DNA of 64,000 bases from Pyrus communis (lineage: Eukaryota; Streptophyta; Magnoliopsida; Rosales; Rosaceae): positions 7,029,501 to 7,093,500 of the forward strand of contig NC_084808.1 in the NCBI RefSeq assembly GCF_963583255.1, read 5' to 3'. The notes beneath the pieces are model-generated. The model had not been told where the DNA came from. It did no database searches and saw nothing but the letters and a program-made list of their open reading frames with translations. Positions 22,961 to 34,583 of this stretch are shown here, in pieces; within the stretch, counting starts at the first letter, position 1; every line of letters begins with the position of its first letter. The translations under genes were made by a program, and so were the position numbers.

Positions 22961-25375
22961 TGATAGGAGCATATTCATGCGACTTAAATGGCTTGTTCTC
23001 GTGCATTTACGTTATGTTTCTTTAGTTATTTTAGTACTTTAAGCTATTTTCGTGTGTTCGTAGGTTCTAAGGGCAAAGTATGCAAAATGATGCCTTTTGG
23101 AGCCTTTTGGAGCAAATTAGAGATTGGAATGGATATCATATGCTTGGAGCCAAGAGGATGGACGAAATTGAAGGATTCCTAATCCATTGCAGCCACATGC
23201 ACATTCAATCATTCACACCAAAACCTTGCACATGCTTTCCCATTTCATTATTCATTCACTTTGCAGCCACCATTCCCCCTTTAATCCACATGCTCTCCCA
23301 TTTCAGATTGCATTTTCACTCACCACAAACAAGTCACATGCATTCATCAACATATCTAGCTGTCATTCACATGCATTTCATTCATCATTTCCACCCCCAC
23401 ATGTCCCTTTAATCATTCAAACATGCAGCCACACCTTCAATCACATGCACATTCAGATTGTTCCTCCATCATTGCACCACAATGCAGCCACATGCACTTG
23501 TTCCTCTAACATTTCAGCCACTTGCACTCCCATTCTCTCCCAAAACCGTGCACATGCATTCTCCTTGCATTTCCAGCCATTCCACATGCTATTTCAGCCA
23601 CATGCACTCATAATCATTCAACCAACTTTGCACATGCATTCATCATCATAACCTAGCTGTCATGTTCCCCCCATTTCACCTATAAATAAGCATCCATTGC
23701 ATTCATTCTCATTCACATCCATTCACCACAGAAATAAGGCCTTTGTGCCAGAAAATCATCCATACACACCTCAATTCATATACATTCTTCCATATTCAGA
23801 ATGTAGACCATCAAACCACCCTTGCCGTGCCTCTCCCTTACAATCCAAACACCATCCTTCCATTTCCACCACTCCCCAAACCATTCACACCATCAAACTA
23901 TCCCTAGACCTTGTGCTACAACGAAGAGGAAGAGAAGAGTGCCTAAACGTTCATACAATTCAAGTTTGAGTTGTTGGAATGTTTAGGTGTTTCTTTGATT
24001 TCAAGGTTTAATGTCAATACTCTTTGTTTTGTACGAATGAGGAATGGAAGATAAGAGGGCCTAAACGTTCATACAATTCAAGTTTGAGTTGTTGGAATGT
24101 TTAGGTGTTTCTTTGATTCTCTTTGTTTTGTACCATGAGGAACTAAACCCCCCTTGGTTAGGGGGTGATTCGAATATATGTTTATGCTTGCATTTTGATT
24201 TGAATACTTCTAATTGCGTTTCATAAGTTGTGGATTCAATTCGTTTAACTGTTTGATTGATAACTTATTTATGTATGTTTATTGAGAGTGCACACTTAAT
24301 TTTCATGCATGAATATGACGCTAGAATATAAGTAAGTTTCACCTAATAGTTACGAACTTATATTCACAAGTAGTGGAGGTTGCTTATAAACAATCGCGTT
24401 AAACGAATTCTTGGCATAAGTTTCATGCAATCCATAGTAACAAATGCCTCGTCAACACTTATAATTTTCATAGAGCGTAATGATTCTTGCTTGTACCTCT
24501 TCTATGCATTCATGTTGAGGACTTGTGGGGAATGTTTTGAATTGTCGTATGCGCTAACCCATCCAATTCAATAACGTTAGGAAGATTTGAAGGTTAATTA
24601 GTGCATCACGGTTAACTTGGGGTGTTGAGTTTCATGGTTTATTGAAATGCAATTGGAAATCATTTTATTATGCAAGTGTAACATATGTGAAGATGAACCC
24701 CTTAGCTAGCATTCATTCATTTCAACTCCATTCAATTCTATCACACATTCACATTTACATTTTGCTTTAATTTACAATCTGTGCAATTTAATTTAATTTC
24801 GTATAAACCTCAATCCCCCTTTACTTTATTGTCCAATTTAGTTAGAAAGTGTCTTAGTTTATGTTTCTAAGTGTTTTGATTCAATTTATTTCCCAATTTC
24901 GTCCAAATTCACCAAAGTGCTCAAAACTGCCCAGAAAGTGATTTTAAGGCAGTTTTGAGTGTTTTGGGTGATGTTTGAGTCTTTTGGTTTGTTTTAATGT
25001 TTTAAGTGTTTAGTTTTACATTCTTTGAGTTAGTTTAGTGTTTTATATTGTGTTTTTACGTTCTTGAGTCAAGTTATTACATAAATTCGTCCAAATTTGT
25101 GTTTGTGCTCAAAACTGCCCAGAAAGTGATTTTAAGGCAGTTTTGAGTGTTTTGGGTGATGTTTGAGTCTTTTGGTTTGTCTTAGTGTTTTAAAGCTTAG
25201 TTTTGCATTCTTTGAGTCTAAGTTAGTGTTTCATATTGTTATTTTACGTTTTTGAGTCAAATCCAAGTGGTTAACAATCCCTCCTAATCCCCGGTCTAGA
25301 ACGATCCCTACTTACATACTATATTACAATCGATAAAAAGAGGGTTTAATTTGTGCGCGTATAATTCTCGCATCA
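22961..25375 (+). mobile_element. Solo LTR L (2415 bp), TSD tagac
   Basis: TGATAGGAGC to CTCGCATCA, flanked by tagac at 22956-22960 and 25376-25380. No internal region. TATA at 23680-23687. Its 5' edge differs from A (a CTAAGGGCAAAG segment and a U3 like that of the 51782-54387 LTR), so it comes from another sublineage. Stem-loops: 24920-24931 with 24948-24959, 25108-25119 with 25136-25147, and 24324-24333 with 24356-24365. Confidence 0.94.
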
Positions 25376-25380
25376 TAGAC

Positions 25381-26795
25381 CTTGTGCTACAACGAAGAGG
25401 AAGAGAAGAGTGCCTAAACGTTCATACAATTCAAGTTTGAGTTGTTGGAATGTTTAGGTGTTTCTTTGATTTCAAGGTTTAATGTCAATACTCTTTGTTT
25501 TGTACGAATGAGGAATGGAAGATAAGAGGGCCTAAACGTTCATACAATTCAAGTTTGAGTTGTTGGAATGTTTAGGTGTTTCTTTGATTCTCTTTATTTT
25601 GTACCATGAGGAACTAAACCCCCCTTGGTTAGGGGGTGATTCGAATATATGTTTATGCTTGCATTTTGATTTGAATACTTCTAATTGTGTTTCATAAGTT
25701 GTGGATTCAATTCGTTTAACTGTTTGATTGATAACTTATTTATGTATGTTCATTGAGAGTGCACACTTAATTTTCATGCATGAATATGACGCTAGAATAT
25801 AAGTGAGTTTCACCTAATCGTTATGAACTTATATTCACAAGTAGTGGAGGTTGCTTATAAACAATTGCGTTAAATGAATTCTTGGCATAAGTTTCATGCA
25901 ATCCATAGTAACGAATGCCTCGTCAACACTTATAATTTTCATAGAGCGTAATGATTCTTGCTTGTATCTCTTCTATGCATTCATGTTGAGGACTTGTGGG
26001 GAATGTTTTGAATTGTTGTATGCGCTAACCCATCCAATTCAATAACGTTAGGAAGATTTGAAGGTTAATTAGTGCATCACGGTTAACCAGGGGTGTTGAG
26101 TTTCATGGTTTATTGAAATGCAATTGGAAATCATTTTATTATGCAAGTATAACATGTATGGAGATGAACCCCTTAGCCATTCTATCATCCATTCATTCCA
26201 TTCCATCAAATTCGTTTTACAATCTGTTTAGTTTATTAACTTGTTTTGTTATTTCAATTTTCGTATAAATCTAAATCCCCCTTTACTTTAATGTCCAATT
26301 TAGTTAGAAATCAATTTAGTTTGTGCTTTTAAGTGTTTTGATTCATTTTATTTCCCAATTTCGTCCAAATTCACCAAAGTGCTCAAAACTGCCCAGAAAG
26401 TGATTTTAAGGCAGTTTTGAGTGTTTTGGGTGATGTTTGAGTCTTTTGGTTTGTTTTAGTGTTTTAAAGTTTAGTTTTGCATTCTTTGAGTCTAGTATAG
26501 TGTTTTATATTGTGTTTTTACGTTTGAATCAAACCATAATCTTAAATTTGTCCAACATTGGGTTTAAGGTCAGAAACTGCCTAGTTAGTGTTTTTAGGCA
26601 GTTTTGAGTCTTTTGAACTTGTTTTGAGTTCTTTGAGTCTTTGTGAACGTTTTTAACTTTGTTTTTACGTTTTTGAGTCAAATCCAAGTGATTAACAATC
26701 CCTCCTAATCCCCGGTTAAGAACGATCCCTACTTATACTTATACTACAATTGACAAAAAGAGGGTTTAATTTGTGTGCGTATAATTCTCGCATCA
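25381..26795 (+). mobile_element. 5' LTR of element A, part 2 (leader/U5)
   Basis: Resumes after the duplicated tagac and ends CTCGCATCA before the PBS. It contains two 118-bp-period units (GCCTAAACG at 25412 and 25530); the 3' LTR has three. Confidence 0.92.
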
Positions 26796-26800
26796 AATTT

Positions 26801-26818
26801 TGGCGCCGTTGCTGGGGA
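26801..26818 (+). other. Primer-binding site of element A, one mismatch
   Basis: Matches the family PBS except T for C at 26813. Five bases separate it from the LTR end. Confidence 0.85.
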
Positions 26819-26914
26819 TTAGAAAATTTGCTAATTCCTTGGATTGTTTTACTTTCGTTTGTTTTTATTCCAGATTCTTAATCTTGTTTTGTTTCTTGTT
26901 TTAGGTACTTGTTT

Positions 26915-26959
26915 ATGACTCGGAGTTCTCATCCGATTCGTGAACATATCCTGGAGTGA
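26915..26959 (+). pseudogene. Remnant gag start in element A (14 codons)
   Basis: Same short MTRSSHPIREHILE ORF as in I, followed by post-gag sequence and the TTGGG-AGGCAA-CCCAA hairpin near 27003-27018. It shows that A and I share one deletion event. Confidence 0.5.
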
Positions 26960-27026
26960 CTGGGTTCTTCGTTCGGCTGCAAGACGTAAAAGAAAGCGCT
27001 ACTTGGGAGGCAACCCAATACATTGA

Positions 27027-27078
27027 AAAAAAAAAAAAAAAAAAAAAACAAAAAAAAAATAATAATAATAATAATAAC
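27027..27078 (+). repeat. Poly(A) and (AAT)n tract at the gag/aORF joint of element A
   Basis: A run broken by one C, then AAT repeats. The same AAT-containing end is found at 57778-57808 in E. Confidence 0.9.
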
Positions 27079-27098
27079 ATGGCAAAATAATGTAACTT

Positions 27099-27782
27099 TC
27101 ACAAAGGTTGTTTGCTTGAAGCCCCACTCCTTGGCAAAACTCTAGAAGCGGGAGGCATCGGAGCAGAAGGCATCGAGGCGGAAGGCATCGGAGTGGAAGG
27201 CATCGGAGATAGAGCATTCGAGGCCTCAATACTTGGCCAAACGCTGGACGAGCCAGGAAAAATGTGCCTCTGGAAGTAAGCTGCAAGCCTTTGACGGTCA
27301 CTTTGACGGTCACTTTGCATGCGACCATTGGATTCTTGCAGCTCATCAAGCTTCCTCTTCATGCCCGTCGAATAGTTGTTTGCAAGCACATGCAAACTTC
27401 TATTCTCGTACTTAAGCAGTTTGATCTCTTGCTTAAGACTTTCCACCTCTGCCATCAATGATTCCACCTGACGGGAGCGGGCAAGCAGGCGTTGGCCCAT
27501 GTTGGACACAGAACTCGCACACTGAACACTAAGTGCGAGGGACTCTTGAACGGCCAACTCATCGGACTGTCCTGACAGCAGCCTACTATCTTTTGGAGTG
27601 AGGAGGTTCCTAGCTACTATTGTAGCTGTTGTGGCGTCCTGCATCACAGAGTCTTCACCTGTAAGAGGACCGTTAGAAGATAAGAAAGAAGGGCGCCATA
27701 CGTTACCTTGACGCGGCGCGCCCGTATCACTGCTGAGACTCAATTCTAAGCTAAGGTTCGATGGGTTTGCCATTTTTTTCAA
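27099..27782 (-). CDS. Antisense coiled-coil ORF (aORF), copy in element A (227 aa)
   Basis: Intact and opposite to element A. The first in-frame ATG adds MKK before MANPSNLSLELSLSSD. Domain order is as in the other copies: conserved N-terminal block, coiled coil about residues 95-160, Pro/Met/Ala tail (SMPSAPMPPAS type), SSKQPL end. A 12-base in-frame duplication in the coiled coil gives QSDRQSDRQ, shared only with the fragment in E. The TATA-like CTATAAGAA (27892-27900, minus) is about 110 bases upstream. Function unknown. Confidence 0.78.
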   Translation of the reverse strand: MKKMANPSNLSLELSLSSDTGAPRQGNVWRPSFLSSNGPLTGEDSVMQDATTATIVARNLLTPKDSRLLSGQSDELAVQESLALSVQCASSVSNMGQRLLARSRQVESLMAEVESLKQEIKLLKYENRSLHVLANNYSTGMKRKLDELQESNGRMQSDRQSDRQRLAAYFQRHIFPGSSSVWPSIEASNALSPMPSTPMPSASMPSAPMPPASRVLPRSGASSKQPL

Positions 27783-28740
27783 AAGTGTTCAAAAGAGAAG
27801 GGATGGATGGAGTTAAAATTTCAAAGGGCCGGAGACGATGTTCAAGAATGGGAAATCTTCAGAGTGTGTTTGTTGGCGATGATCGATACCTCTATAAGAA
27901 GCCAAGGCGACGCGTCCACCGATTCAAAACGCCGGAATTTCCGGCGGAAGTTTGGCCACGCTTTCTCTGCTTTTCAGAAAACGCGTTCAACTTTGTCAAA
28001 AGTTCACGTGGAGGTCATCATCGCAGCTACACTTTTGCCGACAAGCGTAAATTTCGACGACGCTTTCTCTGCTTTTCAGAAAACGCGTGCGACTTTGTCA
28101 AAAGAGCTCTGACAGAGCCGCATCCGCACTACCACGTGTCGTTCAGAAAGCGAAGGGGCGCCTGTGCAGAAATCGAAGGGGCGTCCGTTCAGAAATCGAA
28201 GAGCCGTTTGCTCAGAAATTGAAGAGACGTTTGTCGACAAGGGTAAAAGAACAGTACCACCACTTGATATTATCTCTATATATGTCGACCTTCGTCTTTT
28301 ATGGCAAGGCAAACCTGAAGAAAATGTCCAACTCTTCCGCACCTCTGAGGGTGCACTCCCAGCAAAGCCTTTCGAAAAACTCAATTCTTTCTTCTTCCCC
28401 AAAGATGATACCAGATGCCTGGAGTACAGATGACCCAGGAGGAAATGGCGGATTAAAGTGTGCTGATTCGTTCACCGCTTCTTCAAAAGTAAAGGTATCT
28501 CATATCATCAAGGTCAAAAGCAAAAGTATCTCATATCATGCTCTTTCCCTGTCTTTTTCTTTGTCCTTGTTCTTACTCGCATGGCAAAGTGAAAGAAGCA
28601 ATCAGCCGGCACTTGGAGTCAGTCTTCCGATCTGGATCCGACTGCCTGGAATTTATTCCTGATTGCTTACCTAGCGTTGCTCTCGAGTAGTCATCTTCAA
28701 CGGTTGATACACTTCCAGAGAAGGGACCACTCCTGCAAAG
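27783..28740 (-). promoter_or_regulatory. Upstream module of the aORF in element A
   Basis: TATA-like 27892-27900; duplicated ACGCGTTTTCTGAAAAGC blocks (about 27960-28100); four 23-bp units about 28135-28226. The donor-like GTAAGC on the minus strand is near 28665-28670. The 1.2 kb to 28996 otherwise shows no credible gene. Confidence 0.5.
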
Positions 28741-28996
28741 ATTGAACAAAGAAACAGATAAAAGGGGAAAGCTCAGACCTCCAGGGGAGACCAAAAGAAT
28801 CCTGCTGCCCAGTTCAAGAGTAGCACAAAGGAAAATCAACGATGGGAGGAAACCAGTTCAAGAATGAGCCTGTGGAATCACAAAGATCAAAGCCTCAATG
28901 CAATCACCAAGGAGAAGAGGGAATTTACACTCCATAACCAGATTTGCGTCCCTAAACTCTTCTCTTTGTTAATTACATTCTGCCATGTTTAGTATG

Positions 28997-31098
28997 TGAT
29001 GCTAACTAATTAAGCACACAAATTAAAATCCTCTTGTGACAATTGTAGTAAAGATGCAAGTAGGGATCGTTCTAGACCGGGGATTAGGAGGGATTACTAA
29101 ATCACTTGGAAACTGACTCAAAAACGTAAAACAAACGTTAAAAACACTAAATTAGACTCAAAGAATGTAAAACTAAACAATAAAATACTAAAACAAATCA
29201 AAAGACTCAAAGAATACAAAACACTTATAAACACAAACTAAGACACTTTCTAGCTAAATTAGACACTAAGGTAAAGGGGGATTGGTTTTGGACGAGATTA
29301 AACTAAATACGCAGATTGTAATTTAAAGGAAGAATGTAAATATGAATGTGATGAAAATATGGATGAATGCTAGCTAGAAGGTTCTTCTCCACACATGTCA
29401 CACTTGCATACAATTTGATTTTCAATTGGTCTTTCTATGAATTATGAAACTCAACACCCCGGGCTAATTAGGTCCGCTTAAATTAACCGTCAAGTTTTCC
29501 TTAAGTTAATGAATTGGATGGGTTAGCGCAACGCAATTCAAAACATTCTCCAAAAGTCCTTTATGTGAAAAGCACAATAAAGATACAATCAAAGATCATT
29601 AAGCATCATGAAAACTATAAGTGTTGACGAGGCATTCGTTACTATGATGAGCATGAAACTAGTGCCAAGAATTCATTTAACGCGATTGTTTATAAGCAAC
29701 CTTCACTACTTGTGAATATAAGTTCATAACTATTAGGTGAAATTCACTTATATTCTAGCGTCATATTCATGCATGAAAATTAAGCGTGCACTCTCAATAA
29801 ACATACACAAATAAGTTATCAATCAAGCAGTTAAACAAATTGAATTCACCATTCATGAAATTCCAACCAAAGGTAATCAAATCATATTGCAAGCATAAAC
29901 ATGGTTTCGAATCACCCCCTAGCTAAATAGGGGTTTAGCCTCTCATGTTCACAACAAGAAAAATAAAATTGAATTTAAACATAAAGAACAAAGGATGGAT
30001 TACACCTAGAACGCCCAACGAATCCACTTGAATTTCTGCGCGTTTAAGCCCTCCTTCTTCTTCTCCTTGCTGCGGCAGTGAAAGTCTAGGTGAGTTTTGG
30101 ATGTGAATATGTGTGAAGGGGCTGAAAGAATTGAATGGTTTCTGGGTGATAGTGGTTGCGGCACAAAAAGAGAGAATGGAATGGTGGTGCGGCTGTTTTG
30201 TTTTTTTGGGTGATGGGATGCTGAAATGGATGTATATTGGCAGCGGCAAGGATGAATGAAAATGGGATAATGGGATGGTGGCTGCTCAGTTTTTAGGAGA
30301 GAATTAGGGTAAAATAATATATGGGGGGCCACGGCTTTAAGTGAATGGGGTGTAAAGGTGGCTACGGATGGAAGAATGAATTAGGGTGTATGGCTGAATA
30401 AAAAATTAGAATGAGAGGTATATGGTGCGGCTTATGAGAAGAATAAAAAAAATGAAAGAGAAGCTAGGGTTAAAAATAAAAGGTACAGCCCAGATTAGAA
30501 GTTAGAAGGCTTAGGGTGAATGGATGGGGACTTGCGGCTAATATGGATTTTGTGGCTGAAAATTGAAAGAATTAATGAGAGGTGAATAGGGTGCGGCTGC
30601 ATGTAATTAGGGTGATTAGAGTTTAGGGTTTAATGCATGAAATGAGACAAAACTACCCCCCCTTGCACGGCAAGGGAAGGGAATTGGGCTAGGGCACGGC
30701 ATAGGTTGGAAATTGGGCTAGGGCCTTCGTTTTGTGTCCTAAAGCGCCTACAAGGACTTCAAAGTGGCTAGAAAATACGGACGTTTAAGATTAGGAAAGG
30801 TTACCAAAACGGGAAACTTAGGGTTAACTTTCCTATATCAAATAGGAAACCTTGTTTGAGTAGGATTCCTCGTTTTGGTAAGAATTCATCGTTGGAGTAG
30901 GAATTCGTCGTTTCTTCAAGTCTTCAACTCATTCATTCCTCTTTCGCTCCAAAAGACTCCAATTTGCATCTTCTTGCACACTTTGGCCTTATAATCTGAA
31001 AATACACAAAAGTAGCCTTGAACACTAAAATAGCTAAGTAAACATAACATAAATGCACGAGAACAAGCTAATTAAGTCGCATGAATATGCTCCTATCA
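28997..31098 (-). mobile_element. 3' LTR of element J (2102 bp)
   Basis: Ends GCTCCTATCA next to the polypurine tract. The C-run hairpin here uses CCCCTA / TAGGGG (about 29915-29932), a variant of the CCCCCT / AGGGGG stem of other LTRs. No clear CTATAAAT box is seen. Confidence 0.93.
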
Positions 31099-31113
31099 AA
31101 TTCCCCCACACTT
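31099..31113 (-). other. Polypurine tract of element J
   Basis: Sense AAGTGTGGGGGAATT abuts the 3' LTR. Two similar motifs lie further inside (about 31962-31975 and 32801-32817). Confidence 0.8.
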
Positions 31114-31890
31114 AACTTTAGCTAGTCCTCGAGCAAAACAAAACAACTAAAGTAAACAAAATGAAATAAAACAAACAAAACATAACCTAAACCTTCCAAC
31201 GTTTGCCTCAGGGATTTCCAATAAAACATGACATGTCAAAGATCATTACTCACATAGCTTTTAGTCTTCCCTCCCCTCAAGCATATACTTAATCATAGTC
31301 ACCATTCACTAGTTCGCATTTAATCAATTAAAACACATTTTGAATGTAGTAACATGCCTTAGAGAACTCCCTCAATTCCTCACTAGTTATGCACTCAATT
31401 TTCACTCAGATTTTCTGACTACACACCCTACACTAGTTATATATGAGAAGATTGATGTAAACATGAAAGACTAATACTCACATATGTTATAACAAAGAAC
31501 GCAATTTCTGGAGTAATTAAACATGTTTAGATATGATCTCATGAATGGGATGCTACTACTTAGATGCGAGAACCAGTGACACCATATGCTCATACCAAAT
31601 TCAATCTCCACAATTGAAATGCACAATACTCAAGATAGAAGTCAAGGGTTGTAACGGGGCTTCGGGTATTGGCTCACAAGGAAAGATAGGGATAAACAAA
31701 AGTTCTTTAAGCAATAGCAAGCAAAGTAATGAAATTAAGACCTAGAATTCCCTTAGAATGCAGAAATCAACTTTTAGACAAATAGGGAAGATTCAAACAA
31801 CTCTTAGGGCCTAATTCATTGTTTTGGGCCCTTACTTCAACAAACAATACTTTTCAACTCTTTTTTTTTTTCTTTTTTTCTTTTTTTCTT

Positions 31891-31922
<32 letters not shown>

Positions 31923-33012
31923 CTAGCCGTGCCTATGGCACATAAACTCATATCAATAATCCTTCCCCCACACTTATTTTCTGCAACACATTAATCAAAG
32001 GGAATTCATTCATGCTTACTATGCTTCAAGAACAAGGGTACGGATGGTCCTAATCTAGGCTAGGTGAGGATAATGTGGGTTAACAAAGAACATGGGCTAA
32101 CATGGCTCAATGGGGTTAAACTTAAACACAAAATAAGTTAAGGACACATGGCTATTTGGCTTTTGGTGGTGGTCACTACACAACTTCATCTTGAATACGT
32201 GTTATGCAAATCAATGACATGCTTTGAATGAAATGGGCATGAGTTCTAGCATTTGGAACTAAATGATGAAAACGCCTTCTAAGTAGTAACCAAGCAATGA
32301 ATAATGAGATCATGCAACGACTTTAGAAAACAATAATGCACAGATTTTAACTCTCCAAATAACGTTTAGGCTCAAGTCTCACTGGGATGTAGCGTTAGTT
32401 TGAGTTCATTCCTTCAAGCATGTTACAAAAACTGATTTTTATCATTTGTGATTACATGTGAATTCGTAAACTATAACTACAAAAAAGCATAAACCAAAGA
32501 GTATATCAAACGTCCATCCATGTTTGTAACTTTCTTTAACCATCATGCAATTAAAAACCAAATCCTCATCATTGTGTTGGAAGGTAACCTACGACACAAA
32601 CAAACACACAAAAACAACTCTTTTTGGGTTTTTCAAAGCAATTTTTCAAATTTTTATGGGATTTTCGGATTTTTAAGTCAACATACTCTAAAACACTCTA
32701 AAATAGCTTAAAAACACTTAAAAACAGTGGGAAACAAGTTTAGATATGTTAGGTGGTAAAACCCTACGAATTTCATGCAAAAATATCTCAAAACAGAATG
32801 TTACCCCCCCCACACTTAAACTAAACATTGTCCTCAATGTTTTAGACACAATTAAACACATTACACATAACATAAAGTAAGCAACAAAGGAAAGGGTTTA
32901 GGGACGCAAATCTGAGTGTGAAGCGATTCCCAAGTTCGTCCTTTGTTGATTGCATGGGTTGCCTCCCAAGTAGCGCTTGCTTTAACGTCTTGCAGCCGGA
33001 CGATGCTTCCCT
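31114..33012 (-). other. 3' internal region of element J, non-coding
   Basis: About 1.9 kb without a credible gene. A long T run on + (31858-31922; poly(A) in sense) lies close to the middle polypurine-like motif. After gag, in sense, come CGGCTGCAAGACG and a GGGAGGCAACCCA hairpin-like motif (about 32950-33000), then ATGCAATCAACAA; this is where the aORF module sits in the other elements. Confidence 0.7.
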
Positions 33013-34407
33013 TCAAACTTCCCTAGGTCCCACGGCATGGAATTGATCCTTGAATGGAAGGTGATACTTGAAGTGAACCGGCATTGGTTTGAATTCTAGT
33101 GTAGGTGCCTGATTCATCAAAATCAGCAAGTTAGTATAAAATGTAATGGAATTTGAAGAAGATGACTTACTTGTTTTGTCCGACAAGAACTCAATGACAA
33201 ACACCACTCCTTTGAAAGTTTCAGGGATATTGGACTTGGCCAGATTGCATGTGATGGTTATGACTTGTCCAATGTCATCAAATTCAACTTCTTTGGGTTT
33301 TATGGTTTCAAATATGTCCTCTTTGATGCCTTCTACATCTTCTCCAGCCACTACCTTCTCTTGAATCATTCTTCTTGGTGTACAAAGTCCTTTGAAGAAT
33401 TCAACACCATCTAAAACTTGTTGTGTTGCACCAAGAATTGGAATAGCATTTTGCACCTTTGGGAAGGCTTCCACGATGTCCTTTTTACTCTCTTCTTGGT
33501 TGGGAATCAAAAACCTGCTAGGAAAAGGGACATTGGGTGGAATAACATCAGAATCACATGGAATTGGGACGTCCTTACTTGTGGTGGGTGATTTAGAGGG
33601 CATAGGGGGCTGCGGCAAGGGTTGTTCTACCCTTGCCGTGTGCATGTCTTCTTCCTCCTCCTCAATTAGCAGCTCCTCATCCACTTCTAGGCTATGTTTG
33701 GACATTTTTAGGTCAGCTCCAACCTCCATAGCACTTCCCAAAGTGATAGCATTATGGATTTCAAAATCTTCCTTCGAGTTTTCAATAGTTGAGTTGGAGA
33801 GTTCACTTTGCTCTTGAATTTGTTTCATGAACTCCATAATCTGCCCAATTTGCTCCTCCAATTTACCCAACTTCTTGTCTTGATTTTTTTCGTCCTGCGT
33901 CAAAGAGGTTAATAATTGAAAATTTTTATCATTATCCATGGACATACTTGAACTTGATTGGAATTGTTGTGGGGGAGGTTGTGGTGGCTGCATAGGTGTT
34001 GTATAGAACTCCTCATATGGTTGCCAATATGCTTCTTGTTGAGCCTCCTTGACTTGATTTTGTGACCCCTGCACCAAAGAATTTAATTCATTAAGAATTT
34101 GATTATAATCTATTGACGAACTTGAATTTAATTGAGCATATTGCATATGAAGTTGTGGTGGCTGCATAGGTCTTGAATAGAACTCCTCATATGGCTGCCA
34201 ATATGCTTCACGTTGAACTTGTTGAGCTTCCCACCACATAGAGTTTGAATGATCCCTCCAATCTCTTTGTGGACATTGATTGGCTTGAAATCCTTGCCTA
34301 TATGAAGCACCAAATGTAGGGACACTCTGCATTGTGGTCCTTTCGGCATACGGCGACAATTGAGAAGTAAGATTTGCCAATTGAGCTTGAATGCTAGCAA
34401 AATCCAT
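33013..34407 (-). pseudogene. Truncated Athila-like gag/linker ORF of element J (464 aa)
   Basis: Open ORF starting MDFASIQAQLANL. It holds DWRDHSNSMWW, two copies of a segment with YWQPYEEFY and TPMQPPQ or RPMQPPQ, QIGQIMEFMKQ, and an acidic stretch (EEEEEDMHTARVEQPLPQPP) like the Athila linker, then FPSRFLIPNQEESKKDIVEAFPKVQ, which resembles the region before Athila protease. It ends APTLEFKPMPVHFKY, resembling the RT start. No zinc knuckle, protease DTG or RT motif is present. It is longer than the B copy because it keeps more of the region after PKVQ. The open frame in such a young element hints that the product may still matter for packaging, but that is inference. Confidence 0.75.
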
Positions 34408-34559
34408 ATCTTACTTCTCTAGTACCTAAAATCAAAGAAAGAGAACTAAATCAAATATCAAAAGTAACAACAAACAAAGAAAACAACACTAAGTTAGAAA
34501 CTAAAACGAAAACAACTAAACCAAAAAGAAAAGAACCAAGGGATTAGCAAAGTTGCTAA

Positions 34560-34577
34560 TCCCCGGCAACGGCGCCA
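34560..34577 (-). other. Primer-binding site of element J (tRNA-Asp type)
   Basis: Sense TGGCGCCGTTGCCGGGGA, six bases from the 5' LTR. Confidence 0.9.
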
Positions 34578-34583
34578 AAAATT

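Noticed and set aside
27807..28222. Plus-strand ORFs of about 100-190 aa across the aORF upstream module (also 8792-9549, 57016-57815 on the other strand)
   Set aside because: They read through the 23-bp and 97-base repeats in several frames at once; Arg/Phe bias follows from the repeats.
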